A DNA stretch of 64,000 bases from Gloeopeniophorella convolvens (Eukaryota > Basidiomycota > Agaricomycetes > Russulales). Made by a program: the position numbers and the translations under genes. This document shows positions 35,829 through 48,519 of this stretch, one piece after another. The stretch is taken from assembly GCA_022496205.1 (NCBI GenBank), contig WTXD01000017.1:310001-374000 (forward strand), written 5' to 3'. The first letter of the stretch is position 1. Each line of letters opens with the position of its first letter. The notes under the pieces were generated by a model that was not told where the DNA came from, made no database searches, and saw only the letters and a program-made list of their open reading frames with translations.

Positions 35829-37060
35829 TCAGTCCACCTTCCGTGGGTACCCTGGGAACGTCCCATCTAACAGAGTGAGCACACGCGGCGACTCGTTCGC
35901 GGATAGTGGCCAGTGGACACCATTAAGATCGTTCGGATTGGATGTGGCGACTAATCGAATCGGGTAGTCTGTGAGAACACCTTGGCCGAAGATGTTCAAG
36001 AGATCAGATGGACGGGACTGTAGGGCGAGCATGGGTCAGCCTGGTCGCTACAATGGTGTAAGGGTGAACCTGTGACATACAGCCTCGCCAACCTTGGGGG
36101 TGTTCTTGAGGCACTTACTCACTGTTACGTATGTATAAGTCGAGATGCCGCAGTGCGGAGGTATGTGCGCTTACAGGAAGTCACGCAGGTTGCTTTCCAG
36201 GCCATGCAAAAAGAAACGCCACGGTGCAGGCTGGAAGATGAGATCACCTCGAAACTGGGGGATCACTGCAATCGCACCGCCAGTGTTGTAGCGTGACCCA
36301 GATGCAAAGTCTATTTGGGGTAAAGGGTCATCAACTTGCTAATAACGCTGCTTGGCGCTTCGGGAAGGTGGTTTCCGGAGATGTGGTGATGGAACTCGGT
36401 GTCGGTCCTGATTGATGATGAGAAACATGCTGGCGCCGGCTCCGCGAATACGGACTTGGTGTTCGTGGTGTAAGATGCGAAAAGGGTGTCCCTATCGCCA
36501 GTCACCTGGGAGAGCGGGGTTCGCTTTCGTATCGACACCTGTAGGCCGCACTGCGCGCGCATGTTGAACGGGTTGTTCGCAACACTGAGATCTTGAACAG
36601 GTGTTGTGGCACATTCGTCTCTACGTGAATGTGCCTTGGACTCGACGCAGCGCTTAAAGGCCTGACATTCTGGTCAAGCCAAGGGTGTCCCGAGGTCGAG
36701 GTCAGAAACCGGAGGTCGCATTTTCTTGGGTCAAGCTCTGCGTTAGTACCTACGTGAATAGATGCAAGGGAAGCTAAGCTCACGGTTCTGGATCCCGAGG
36801 TCAGCCGCGTTGCCTTTTTTACTCCCTCGCCTCCAAGAAACCAAGAGCTATACAATGTCGCTCAGGAGGATCTGATAACTACGAATCCATGTCGCACACC
36901 AGGCACGCTAATGACATTGCAAATGAGCAAACACCAGGGCGGAAGATAGAAAGTGTGAGCGTACCTGTAATCCTTGCTAACGTACTATATCGCTAACTCC
37001 TTGAGGCTCCAACAACTGTCCATCCATGGAAGCTGAAATAGATGTTGACAAGGCGCATAG
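35829..37060 (-). pseudogene. Decayed carboxylesterase copy
   Basis: Fragments of the esterase plan can be read in order on the minus strand. Near 36850-36780 there is a stretch like the ALGFLASEEV exon (GFLGGEGVKKA). Near 36590 there is VANNPFNM, like SVANIPF. Near 36500 there is GDRDTLF, like the acid motif but with the Glu lost. Near 36400-36170 come remnants of the long 3' exon. At 36030-35829 lies the last exon (PSDLLNIFGQGVLTDYPIRL) without the catalytic His. No WGESAGA exon is visible between them. Frames are broken throughout, so this is an old dead copy. Confidence 0.75.
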
Positions 37061-37284
37061 CCCAGCTTTCGCCGCGCTTCGCAGTAACACCCCCCGAATG
37101 GAATCCCTCGGACCTGTGAGATCAGTTATTCGGGCTCGAAGCTTGAAGCTCGAAGGTCTTTCTTGCCATGGCCTGATCTATCATGCATTTCATGTCGGAG
37201 CATATGGCCTGCACACCGACGAATAAAATCGCAGAGAACTCGTCAACGGACAGTATGTGAACAACGAAAAAGGCCAATGACGCG

Positions 37285-38680
37285 TGACGCATTGCCTTGC
37301 TTGGTACTTATTAGCGCCGTCAATACGAACAAATAATGACGCGGCCCTATCACGTGCTTTCTGCCATATTTGCATGTGCCTTGAGTTTGCCTGGTACCAA
37401 CAGTCTTCGAGTCGGACCCTCCTGTAAAGATGATGTGGAGGAAAGGTTTTGGGGTGAGTACTCTTTTCTGTTCTACTTTACTGACAGCTTATATTAGTGC
37501 TCCTATGTGTCCACAACGCGCGCCGTCCATATCAGCCCCCATACCCTGCGCCGCTACGTCCTACACCCCACCATCGGCGACACATTACAGAGTTCGCCGC
37601 CGCTGTGCTGCGACACGCGGCTCGCGGTGCCAGGCGCGCTGTCGTCTCGGTCGTGTCGCGCGCCCTGCAAGGCATTGGCGGCCCTCGCAAGACGTGCTGC
37701 CGACGTGCCGGCGCTGCCGGGGTACTGCAGGGCACGCTGTCGGCAACACCGCGCTGTACGCCCCCGCAAGACGTCGGCGGTGCATCGCAAGCCTCGCGCC
37801 TCGCGATGCGCCGCCAGACACGCCGCCAGCATGCATCATGGCGTGCCTTCGTCCGCAGCGCTTCACGAGGCACACCGTCAGCGGCCGCGAGCCGCGGGGA
37901 GCCCCGTGAATCGCCGTCTGCGCGCCCTGCGACCTGCAGGCTGTCGGCGGCGCCTCACGTGCGGTACACGCCATACAGCACCGCGTTGGCCGGTGCGTGT
38001 ACGCAATTCGTGGCATCTGTGGCCACATCAAGGCGATGCGACCGCGGTCACCGCGAATTGCGCGCACGCACGCGCCCTTCGCACCGCACACGCCGTCGTC
38101 GCCCGTCGCTCGGTCGTTCGTCTTCCCACCGCGGTCGGTATCGTCATACCGCCTGAGCGGTGAGGTAGAGTGTGTAGCAGTGCCACGTCGTGGCCAGACG
38201 GCGACGACGCGGCATATACGGGAGCGATTCGTACGCGGTTCGTCCTGACGGTGGCTGCAGCAAGTCAATGCGGCCGTCGCCGCCAGCACGGGTCGTGTGC
38301 CCAGCGTGTGTGGTCATCGTTGCTACTTGGCCACCTGTCTTCACGTCGCGATCGGGTGTTGTAGCAGCAGGAGGGTGTGATGTGGGGGCGTCGTCGCGCG
38401 GCGGGGCAGGCGAGGAGGAATAACAACAAGTGGGTACTACAGGTTTCGACTGCAATATGATCTTTCCATCAGTAGAAGCCTGATTTACAAGTAGAAGAGA
38501 GCAGCTTCAAGACATATCTCAGACAACGGCAAGCAAGGTTTCTGCCGCTGAAAGCGGCGCACCCCGAGTTACGGGGTCCAACGTTCAACCCTGAAATTGT
38601 CTCTGCATACGCTCATGTAATCGCAAGGTTGGTTGACACTGTCCGACGGGATATACATGTCGCGAGAAAAGCCATGAGAT
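37285..38680. repeat. GC-rich duplicated spacer, copy B
   Basis: Second copy of the spacer at 30570-32380, shorter by several hundred bases in the middle and with its own short unique segment around 37995-38070. It sits between the decayed esterase and Est4, as copy A sits between Est2 and Est3. Possible non-autonomous mobile element, or simply part of the duplicated unit. I could not define terminal repeats. Confidence 0.75.
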
Positions 38681-38711
38681 TTCATGATAGAAGGGTCTCC
38701 AATGGCGATGC

Positions 38712-41137
38712 TCAGACCGGATTTTGCAGGAACAGCTGCGTCATGAAGCTAGTTGCTCTGCACGATACGTATCCTGGGTGATGACCTCGGGCGTGGGACC
38801 GTCCAAGAAGGTGAGAAGCTGTGGCGACTGTGTAGTGTATCGAGGCCAGTTGATATTCGTGTTCCCATTCGGGTTGAGAGTGGCGGCGAAGCGAATGAGG
38901 TAATCAGTCATGTCTCCAGGACCATACACATTCTGGAGGTCAGTTGAATGGAACTGGACCGGGTTCGTTAACAAGGGGGAAGGCATGTCAGCTAACGAAG
39001 GCACGTACGGCGCCTAGATCAGGGAGAGTCTTGAAACGCTTGCTCACTGCAGAAATCAAGATCGGGATGTAGGGACCAAAAGGATGGGGTACGCACAGAA
39101 CGAGTAGATCGGTTGCTTTCCCGATCGATGCTGTAGGAAGAATCTCCGCGGCGCATGGAAGATGCCATCCCCGAGGATAGCTGCGATCCGCTTGAACTGT
39201 GGGGTGATAGCGTTGGCCGTGCCAGTATCAAATGGGGAGCCAACAGTCGGATCGCTGGGATACAGCGTCAGGAGCTGGTCGATGCTACTATTCGGAGCGG
39301 TTGGAAGGAAGAAAGTCCGGAGGTAATCGCGGGCTTCGTTGTCTGTACTGGAAGTACCAAAATGAGCAAGTGGACGGTGCAGCATGGACTGGGCGCACGT
39401 AATGTTGAAACTCGCCAGGGAGAACAAGGTGCCTTCATCGTCACAGTTGCCTGAGTGCAGGGAATGATGAGAAAAGGCGTGAGGGATAGATGGACTGTGT
39501 GCATACCGCTTACAAAGGGAATGTTCGCAACACTTCCCTCGAGAACTAGCTTTTGGGGGTCATCCGGAAGGAATACGCCATCCGCCCTTGGAAGCCATGC
39601 CTCGTCCAAGGACTGAATGACGAGCGTGAGCCGCAACGCATAGCAGCAATAGCCATTAGGTTCACCTGAAGCCAAAGAAAAATGGAGACGCATTCTGAGC
39701 GGCCCTGATCGTGCTAAGCGGCGCCTCACGCAGACACTGCAGAGTATCCACTGCACTAGAACAATTGGTCGAGGCAACGAACTGATCATAAAATTTCTGT
39801 CCATGGGAAAGATCTCCCACAGGAATGGGGGCACCTGACTCCATGAATGCTGCGCGGAAGAGGCCCTCAGTGTTTCCACCGTTGGTCAGCATCTGGGACG
39901 CGACTGAGATCGCCCCTGCACTTTCACCCCAGCTACAAGTATCCATTCAATTAGCACCAGTCAAGGAGACTCTGGAATACGGACTGACATTGTGACTTTC
40001 GTGTGGTCTCCTCCGAAGGCATGGATATACTTTTGAACCCATCGGAGAGCTTGGCGTTCTGACATCGAATATCGTTCATCCAGTCCGACGACGTAAAAAC
40101 CCCGATATGAACGCACGATCATGCAAGCCGAGGTTGCCTACACCTTCCTTGCGGACCTCTTGACTGGCCAAGAAGCCCAGAGCTGGTGGGTGACTTGAGC
40201 GATGGATATTGCAAAGGAACGGGATCCTCACCTGAAACTCTAGCCACCCGACGTCACACAATTGAATCGTGCGGACAACATGTCACGTACCTGTAATTCA
40301 TGCTCACGTATAGCACAGGCTCCTCGAGTGCAAGTGACCGTTCGACGATGGCCGATCCTGCGAAGCTAAAAATCGTGCCGTAAGCACAGTAGAAGACTGA
40401 CATGAGAACGTCACGGCACAACGTACGAAACTGTGCCTCCTTCCTCAAAGCCAGCTTAACGGCGCAATAAGGTTTCCGTAACTCCACACAGTCAGGCACG
40501 AATGCCCTACCTCCATAGATCCACTGAACATAAAACACAATTATCAGGACGCTGTGGCATCGACGGACACGGGTTGACCGAAAGACGTACAACGACAACG
40601 GGCAATTTCTGGTTTGATTTGATGTTTGTTGGCTTGATGACATTAATAGAGAGGCCTTCTCACACGCGTCAAGAGCCATCAGGGGGACAAGCGACATACG
40701 TACAATCTTCACTTTCCGCGAGGGGAGCACCTTCTCTGCCTTCGAGAACTGCAACAGTCGTGGGGTCAAGAAGTTGAACCGGGATGATATCTTGCCCAGA
40801 CTGCTGAATGCATGCCGGTCCAAACTGCGTCGCATTGTGCACTCCTTGGTACGGGAGGTTCGGCTGAGGTAATCGGAAGCGGAGGTTCCCAACCCTGTCA
40901 ATGAGCGAGCGAAGAGGTCAGCTGCGTGGTTGCGTCCCGTAGTGTGTTCGATACGCACGGTGGTTGAGCGAACGGGATCCCGAGGAATTCCGTCACGTTC
41001 CCAGTCTGGTTTCCCACGAATAGCCCATTGTCGAGGCGGACCGAATTGGGAAGGTTCGGAAGAGGAGGGCTCGAGGAAGCGAGTACGACGCTATGCAGAG
41101 AGACGCAGACGAGGACCAGCAGACGACCATGCATCAT
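38712..41137 (-). pseudogene. Carboxylesterase Est4, broken by two single-base deletions
   Basis: Recent paralog of Est2/Est3 whose 5' half is intact (signal peptide, WIYG then AGFEEGG, WGESAGA, 8-nt exon at 40232-40239). At the end of the WGESAGA exon (about 39666-39672) the sequence reads ttggcttcag where Est3 has ttggcttccag. This shifts the frame and creates a stop in the next exon, before the acid and the histidine. A second deletion near 38743-38750 (catgaagctag against catgaaggctag) moves the stop to 38741, thirteen codons before the ancestral one at 38712. Its TATA word is also altered (cattaaag instead of cataaaag, 41224-41231). Probably a young pseudogene. Confidence 0.85.
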
Positions 41138-41239
41138 GGTGACGGAGAGGCTACCGCGTGGATCGACCCAAAGCAGAGGAGTTGAGCAGGAGGGTGAGTC
41201 GAAGGGTAGAGAAAAACTGTCGGGCTTTAATGCTCCTGG

Positions 41240-42460
41240 GGTTGTCCCCGGGGAAGCCCAAGCGAGAGTAGCGGCCATGCGTATACTATGCTTAACTGGG
41301 ATATGCACACGACCGGGATATGCGCATTTCGGAAAGATCGGCCTCGCGCTCAACAATGACTACATAGAATCTCTTCATTATTTTGTACAATGGATCTGTT
41401 GATACAACTCACATTTTTTGAGGTTTGGAGTTGATTGAGTGACTGGATGATGCTAGAGAAATCGGTGGTTCTGGGGCACTGATGTGCACAGCCATCAATC
41501 CTCCAGGAACAAGGGAATCCCTAGCTTGTGTGTCATGAAACTTGGTATGCACAACGAGCCAATACACATCTACTATGCTTGGGCTTTTTGTGCTATCCGC
41601 ATGGGCAGAACACTACGTGCGAGAGCCTTTCCTCTGGAGGGGCTCCGATGAGCGTGACAGAGAAGATTGAGCTCCGCCGCCGGAGCACGTGAACGACGCG
41701 TTGCGCGAATGTGCATCAGTGGGTTCTGATCCATGATAAGATCGGATCTATGATCCCGGCAAGCGTGACAATACGTGAAAAGCGCACCTCTCGCGAGCAC
41801 TTTTGCCTCGACTTCGGCTTCGTCCTGGCACGCGCAGATCTCAGCAAGAACAATTGAAACACTGTAGGTGCGTAAAAAACACGTTGGAGAGTACATATAC
41901 GAAGTTTAAAGGGACTTAGTGAGGGGTAGACCTAGGAGGACGGGGAAATGCACATCTGTGTGCATATCTTGGTTAAGCATAGTAGTACTGAAGTTGGAGC
42001 CCGGACGCCGGCGCACGGTTCCCGAGCCGGCGAGCCCCGGTGCCACGCGGCGCCATAGCGACAGCCATATATATAACGTAATGATTCAGCCAGCGGGCGC
42101 TTGCAGAGACAGGCGCAGGCCTGGCAAACCGTAAGTATGTATGGCGAGCGACGACTTCACGACCCCACGAGACTTCGTCCCCCGGATCACCAACTACATC
42201 ACTTCTACCTCGACGTAGTTCTCATCAGTAACCATGCATGCGACGCACGACAGTTCTCTCAAATCCACCGACCGCTGTCCGAAGCCTAAGCCCCAACAAG
42301 ATAGCATATGGCGCTCCTGAGTCTGAATGACTGAGTTGACGGTGGTCTCCAAGACGTTCCCATATTCGCAACGCGCCAAATCAAGTTTGGAGAAAGCAAG
42401 GCCACGGCCTAAACTGTAATTGATTACGGGTTTCAACAAGAAGTTCGCATCGGAGGCTGG
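41240..42460. other. Spacer between Est4 and Est5, nothing supported
   Basis: The similarity to the Est2/Est3 upstream flanks stops at about 41280. No open frame here carries family motifs or splice context, and I see no repeat. Confidence 0.35.
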
Positions 42461-42467
42461 AGTACAT

Positions 42468-44887
42468 TTAGATGGGATCAGCAAGGGACAACGCTGTCAT
42501 AAACTCCATCTCGGGGACGCGGTATGTATCCTCTGTGGTTGTCAAGGGTGTTGCGCCGTCGAGAAATGTCAGAAGTTCGGGCGATTGGTCGGTATAGCGC
42601 GGCCAAAAGGTTCCGGTGTTGCCATTGGGGTCGAGCGTGGCAGCGAAGCGAATCAAGTAGTCCGTCATATCACCGGGCCCAAATATGTTCAAAAGGTCTG
42701 TCCCATGGAACTAAGAAGTTTTCTGGGTTAGAACGTCCTAAGAACGAACTCGGACGAGTCATACAGCACCGAGATCCGGGACATCCTTCATGCGTTTGCT
42801 GACTGCAGTTACAAAATAAGAGATTCAGCAAAGCGTTAAGCCAGGACCTAGGCTAGCACAGAACCCTATGGCTCACGAAAGACGTACGGAAAGAGTAGGT
42901 TGGTTGCTTGTCCGATCGCTGATGCAGGAAAAACCTTCGCGGAGCTTGAAAGACCATATCACCTTGCAAGGAAGCGATGCGTTTGAACTGAGCGGAAAGA
43001 GCATTGGCAGTTCCTGTGTCGTAAGGGGAGCCTACGGAAGGATCGCTGGGATAAAGCTGCAATAGGTTTGATATATTTCCGTTGGATACCTGGGGAAAGT
43101 ACATCTCATGGATGTAGTCAAAAACTTCGGCGTCGGTTCTGTGTCTCAGTGATGTCAAACCTCAAGCACATGGGAAAGGGTGCCTCGACACACGTGAGAT
43201 TGGTACTGGACAAGGAAAATAGGGTCCCTTCATCATCACAGTTCCCTGCACGACGTGTCAGCTTCTCCGACTCTCGAAAGAATGACATCATTACCAGAAA
43301 TAAACGGGACGCGTGCAACGCTGCCTTCGGAGACAAGCTGCTGAGCGGGTTTCGGTATGAAATTGTTGTCCACGCGGGGAGCCCAGGCAAGCTTTAGAGC
43401 CTAGAAGGTTCTCGTTAGGTTCAGAAGCAGTCGTAAATAAGATGTGCCCTACAGTGAATCCGAGAACTGAGGGTGATGCATCTTGTGCTGCTCTGATTGC
43501 ACTCAAGGGAACTCCACGCAAGCACTCGAGCGTGTCATGAGAGGTTGAACAACCCGTAGCAGCGACCAGTGCGTCGTAGGTTACCTGACCGTGGGAGCTG
43601 GGGCCGAGTGGTGGTGGTGCACCAGATTCCATGAAGCCGGCGCGGAATAAGCCCTCGGTGTTTCCGCCGTTCGTTAACATTTGCAAGGAGACTGAATTTG
43701 CTCCAGCGCTCTCTCCCCATCTATGAGAATTGTCAGGGGAGTTCGACAGAAAAGGTAGGAACGGCGTACATAGTGACCTTTGATGGGTCGCCGCCGAATG
43801 CATGGATGTACTTCTGCACCCAACGCAGAGCCTGCCGCTCTGCTCGTGCTTTTGAGTAGAATCCTAGTCGTATCCTCCTTACTTACGATCTTGCAAACCC
43901 AAGTTGACCAAACCCGCTACTTCCACCTCCTTGCTGGCGATGAAACCAAGGGCTTTGGGGTTGTTGGCTTATATTTGTCCGCGGAGTGGGTAGTGACGCT
44001 TACCCGAAACACTGGCATATGTCGCGTAAGTTTACGAGATTGAAAGAAGTATGCTACGCTCACCGGTAATTCATGCTGGCGAAGAGGACAGGCTCCCCAA
44101 GGACGAGAGACCTCTCGACCACAGCTCTACCGTCGTTACTGAGGAGAAGTTGCAGTCAAGAGTCCCTTCGAGGCTGCGGAAACCCTTACGCTGCAGACCC
44201 TCCTTCCGTGAATCCGCCTTTAGGACGATACAGCATGATGAGATCCGTAACAACCACGACAACATGAATGTCCGAAACACACCGCCGTAAATCCACTAAT
44301 TGCAATGTTGAGCACCTCTTCGGCAGTAATATTCAGATACGCACTACCAAAACAGGAAGCTTTGCGTTGGAGTGTGTGTTGGTGGGTTTGATGACATTGA
44401 CAGTGAGACCTAGAACGGCATCGGAACCCACCTGCAGGCGAGTACGGAGACTGAACTCACAGTCCTCGCTTCCTGGGCCTAGTGAGACTCCGCCAGCGAC
44501 GTTTCCCAGGGCAGTGATGGCTTCCGGGGAAAGGTTGGGCGGAAAGAGAGATGTACCATTCTGCTGCACACACGCTGAACCGTACTGTGTCGCGTTGCTT
44601 GTGCCTTTGTATGGTGCATTTGGGACTGAGAGTCGGAAGCGTAGACGGCCGATCCTATCGCGGGATCAAGATGTCAGGATGGGGAGGACCATAGTTGCAA
44701 GACAAGGTACTCACGGAGGCTCTGCGAAGGGTATTCCGAGGAAGCTTGTCGTATTTCCAGAGACGTTGCCAATGAAAGTGCCACCGTCAAGTTGAACAGC
44801 GCGAGGATTGATGGAGCAAAGCACGGGGGCTGCACAGGATACTGTCAACAGGTAGGGAAAGAGAAGGCGCCATAATGCGGTCCCCAT
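42468..44887 (-). CDS. Type-B carboxylesterase/lipase Est5
   Basis: Complete 15-exon reading, followed exon by exon. Start ATG 44887 with a signal peptide, FLGIPFAEPP, IGRLRFRLSVPNAPY, SEDC, WIYGGGFTEGG, 8-nt exon at 44004-44011, then LGFIASKEV, WGESAGANSVS, NCDDEGTLFSLSSTN and last exon FHGTDLLNIFGPGDMTDY, with stop TAA at 42468. The region after WIYGG reads SAANDGRAVVERS, so this copy belongs to a different subgroup from Est2-4. In this subgroup the histidine motif is FHGTDL rather than FHSTDL, as in Est6 and Est8. Splice sites are all GT-AG. Likely functional secreted esterase. Confidence 0.93.
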
Positions 44888-44960
44888 TTTGGCTGGCTGA
44901 GAGACAGTCGGACCTCGGTCAAGATAGGGTACGCAACACTCTTCACATATCGTTCTCAAG

Positions 44961-44970
44961 GACTTTATAA
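44961..44970 (-). promoter_or_regulatory. TATA box of Est5
   Basis: ttataaagtc on the minus strand, about 75 bp before the ATG at 44887. Confidence 0.5.
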
Positions 44971-44999
44971 CGCCTCCAATCAACGGCAGGAAGACCAAG

Positions 45000-45970
45000 A
45001 GATTTTTTAAACGGACTTACATGGCTCTACATTTCCGAGAAGTCGCTAGATGAACAAAGGTTCGGGGTAACCAATTACCCAGACAAGACGCTGTGATATT
45101 TTGGGTCTTAAAACAGAAGGCACGTCCATCAGTGAGAATATATATAGCCAAAAGAAAATGTACCGTGACTGTCTCGACAATGTCATAAGCTTCGATATGG
45201 GGGCTGGTGGGGTTAGTGTACGCGTAAGACTGCGGCAGCTGACACGGGCGTCCGAGCTAGAATAGCACCAACGGAAAGGTGAGGTTTCCCGGTGACGACC
45301 ACCAGCAAGTGAATCACGAGAAGATACGTGCAGCACGGACGATGACCACGTTCTCAACCAGACCTGAGATTATCCAAGACGTCGCCCCATGTGATATGGG
45401 CTTCATCCCAGTTCTCGTGCGACTCATATCTGCAGCGTGTCATGCCGAAAAGCCACGTAATCGCGCCATCGGTGGGAATACGGTATCCTAAACACTGATA
45501 TAAGAGCCAAAAAGACGCGATGGGCCTGGAGCGATGAAATATTTAGTCGGACTATTGGAGGCGTGGTCAGAGCCTGCGTGAATAGTGTTGCGTGGCGGGT
45601 AGTCTCCTAAAGCACGTGGCGGGGGCTCGACGTTCAGCGCGGCAAGGGCCGAAGACACATCACTAGCACTCGTAGCCGGGCCGCCTCCCGGAGGCAGCCC
45701 GGAGCCGCACCGTCGTCACGAGAGTTACCTAATACACGTTGTGCTGTATTCGGGCACACATTGAACACCGTATGGCAGTGGCCCGCGGCGGCACCGTAAC
45801 GCTCAGCATGCGTTGACGAGGTCCAATGTGAGTCTAGCAAACACGGCGATGAAGCAACAGCATACTTGGATGGAGTTATGATGTATTGATGACTCAGGGT
45901 ACGGATGTTATATGTAAAGCTTTCGACAACCCTTCGATGCTTTTGTTACATAGTCGGACGATATAGTAGG
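45000..45970. other. Spacer between Est5 and Est6, nothing supported
   Basis: No gene, no recognised repeat. A short direct repeat (cgcggc-type words) near 45640-45800 is unremarkable. Confidence 0.35.
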
Positions 45971-46013
45971 CTGGCCACTGATGTGAGAACTGTATCACGC
46001 AATAGGCTACATT

Positions 46014-48444
46014 TCAGAAAGGGTTGTCAAGAAGCAACTCGACCAACAACTCCATCTGCGGAATGCGGAAATCATCGTTTGTAATCTTCAAGGGCGTCGG
46101 ACCGTCGAGAAATGTGAGCAGCTGCGGCGATTCATTGGTATAACGCGGCCAGAAGATACCGGTGTTGCCGTTGGGATTCAAGGTCGCCACGAAACGAACG
46201 AAGTAATCCGTCATGTCGCCGGGACCATACGCATTCTCGAGGTCTGTACCATGGAACTGTGAAGGAAAGGTGAGTCAGAGCTTTGCTGCAGGCGGGACGA
46301 TTGGTTCGGATAAGCCATACCGCGCCGAGGTCAGGAACACTTTTCTGACGTTTGGTTACTGCGGATGGTATGAGCAGGAGTGACGATATACGAACGTAGG
46401 GACATACAGAATGAGAACGTAGGTTGCTTTCCCGAGCGCTGCTGGAGAAAGAATCGACGCAGCGCATGGAAGACCATATCGCCCTGCAAAGATGAGATAC
46501 GCTTGAACTGGGGAGTGATGGCATTCGCGTTTCCGGTATCATAAGGAGACCCCAGAGTAGGATCGCTGGGGTACAGCTCCAAGAGCCGAGTGAGGTTCTG
46601 GGTTGATGTCGTAGTAAGGTAGTTGTTGCGAATGAAGTCAAGGACTTCTGCATCGGTCCTGAAACGAAACACATGAGCTTGGAGCCCGGACTCATGACGC
46701 ATGGTGAGCGGAGTGAAATCTCACGTCAAATTCGTGGTTGACAGCGAAAATACGGTTCCTTCGTCGTCGCAGTTCCCTATTGTTAGAAGCGTTTACATTG
46801 CGTTTCGAAAGGTTCAGGATGGTGGCCATACCAGTAATGAAAGGAACATTGGCAACACTTCCTTGAAGAACAAGGTCAAGCGGAAGTGTCTTGATGAGAT
46901 CCCCGTCTACCCGGGGAGACCAGACAATGTTGAGGGACTGAATGTGAATATGTGAGCCTCCCTAAGCGACAAGTAAGTGTGTGTAACGTACGGTAGGGCC
47001 GAAGAAGAATGGAGATGCATCTTGAGCTGCCTTGATTTCACTCAGGGGAACGTGGCGGAGACATTCTAGTACGTCCGGAGAGCCAGAGCAGCCCGTAGTT
47101 GCTACGAACGCATCGAACTGCGGCTGGCCCTCGGAAACATTGCCACGTGGCGGTGGAGTGCCGGAACTCATGATAGCAGCGCGAAACAGGCCTTCTGTGT
47201 TTCCATTGTTTGTCAGCATATGCAGCGAGACCGCAGTCGCTCCCGCGCTCTCTCCCCAGCTGTCCACGAAGGTCAGCCTTTCTTCGAGCTCAGGCTAACC
47301 CAAACGAGTGACATACATGGCGACTTTGGTTGGATCGCCACCAAATGCATGGATATACTTTTGTATCCATTGCAGGCCGACACGTTCTGAGCCCGTAAGT
47401 ACATAGCTCGCTCTAAGCATGTGCTCTTCATACATACGATCATGAAGGCCCAGATTCGTCACGCCTGCCTCCTGCGTCTCCTTGCTCGCGGAGAAGCCCA
47501 GGGCTACCAAGGAAAGATAGTATTAGTCAACATTTGTGCTTACGAATACATAGGGCTTACCAGACAGTCTTCAGTGCAGGTGGTGTGGGCGAATGAGCGT
47601 AGGAGTGGCTATGTCGACACGCACCGATAGTTCATGCTGACATAGAGTATGGGTTCCTCTAATGCAATGGACCTCTCAACGATAACTCTCCCGTCAAACC
47701 TGCAGAGACGATGAGTCGCATGAATTAGCGATGCCGGAACAGGATTATACCCCGATGTTCCCCCTTGTTCGTCACCGCCTGCCAACATTTGAGAGAATGA
47801 GTATACGAATCATGACTGTGACGCAAGTCATACCTCCGAAGAACCACTGATGTTCAGAGATAAGTCGGCGCACGGATCCAGACGAACAGTGAAGCTCACC
47901 ACTAGGATTGGGAGTTTCTCATTCGGGGACGCATTGCTAGGCTTGATGACGTTGATGGTCAAACCTTGATGACAAATGTTCAGAACTCGTAGGGTATAGT
48001 CGGGGAAACGAAGAGACAATCCTCGCTTTCCGGAACCGTGAGTTTCGAGGAGGCAGCGGACAAAGCAGTGAGCGCTCCAGGAGCGAGCAGATTATCCGGA
48101 ATGATTGCTGTGCCATTTTGCTGAATGCATGAATCCCCAAATTGAGTCGCGTTGTGAAGACCTTTGAAGGGCGAATTCGGAACTGGAAGACGGAAACGCT
48201 GGTTCCCAACGCTGGCTTGCGCAGAATGCCCCAGAGTCAGAGGACAAACGCGCGTCCGTTGAGAGACTCACGGAGGCTGTGCAAAAGGGATTCCGAGAAA
48301 GCTCGTCGTATTGCCCGACACCACGCCTATGAAGGTGCCTTCGTCAAGGACGGCAGTGGCTTGATGGACTAGACCTAGGGCGGGCGCTCCGCATGAAAGT
48401 AAAAATAGAACAGTCTGGAAGCTCGGCCTTGAAGCAACTCTCAT
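46014..48444 (-). CDS. Type-B carboxylesterase/lipase Est6
   Basis: Intact 15-exon reading from ATG 48444 (MRVASRPSFQTVLFLLSCG) to TGA at 46014. Notable features: the 13-nt exon encodes WFFGG instead of WIYGG, and the next exon begins GGDEQGGTSG rather than GFEEGG, both next to the oxyanion hole. WGESAGATAVSLHM, NCDDEGTVFSLSTTN and FHGTDLENAYGPGDMTDY provide the catalytic Ser, Glu and His. The 8-nt exon is at 47561-47568. It is the closest paralog of Est8 and part of the duplicated block 45975-50160. About 310 bp at the 3' end, including the last intron, are identical to Est8. Confidence 0.92.
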
Positions 48445-48500
48445 TTTCGAAGCCTGAGTATCCAAAGCGGAGGCTGCAGCTGAAGAGATACAGGGATGAG

Positions 48501-48510
48501 GCATATAAGA
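48501..48510 (-). promoter_or_regulatory. TATA box of Est6
   Basis: tcttatatgc on the minus strand, about 60 bp before the ATG at 48444. The matching place in Est8 is altered. Confidence 0.4.
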
Positions 48511-48519
48511 GAAGCACCC

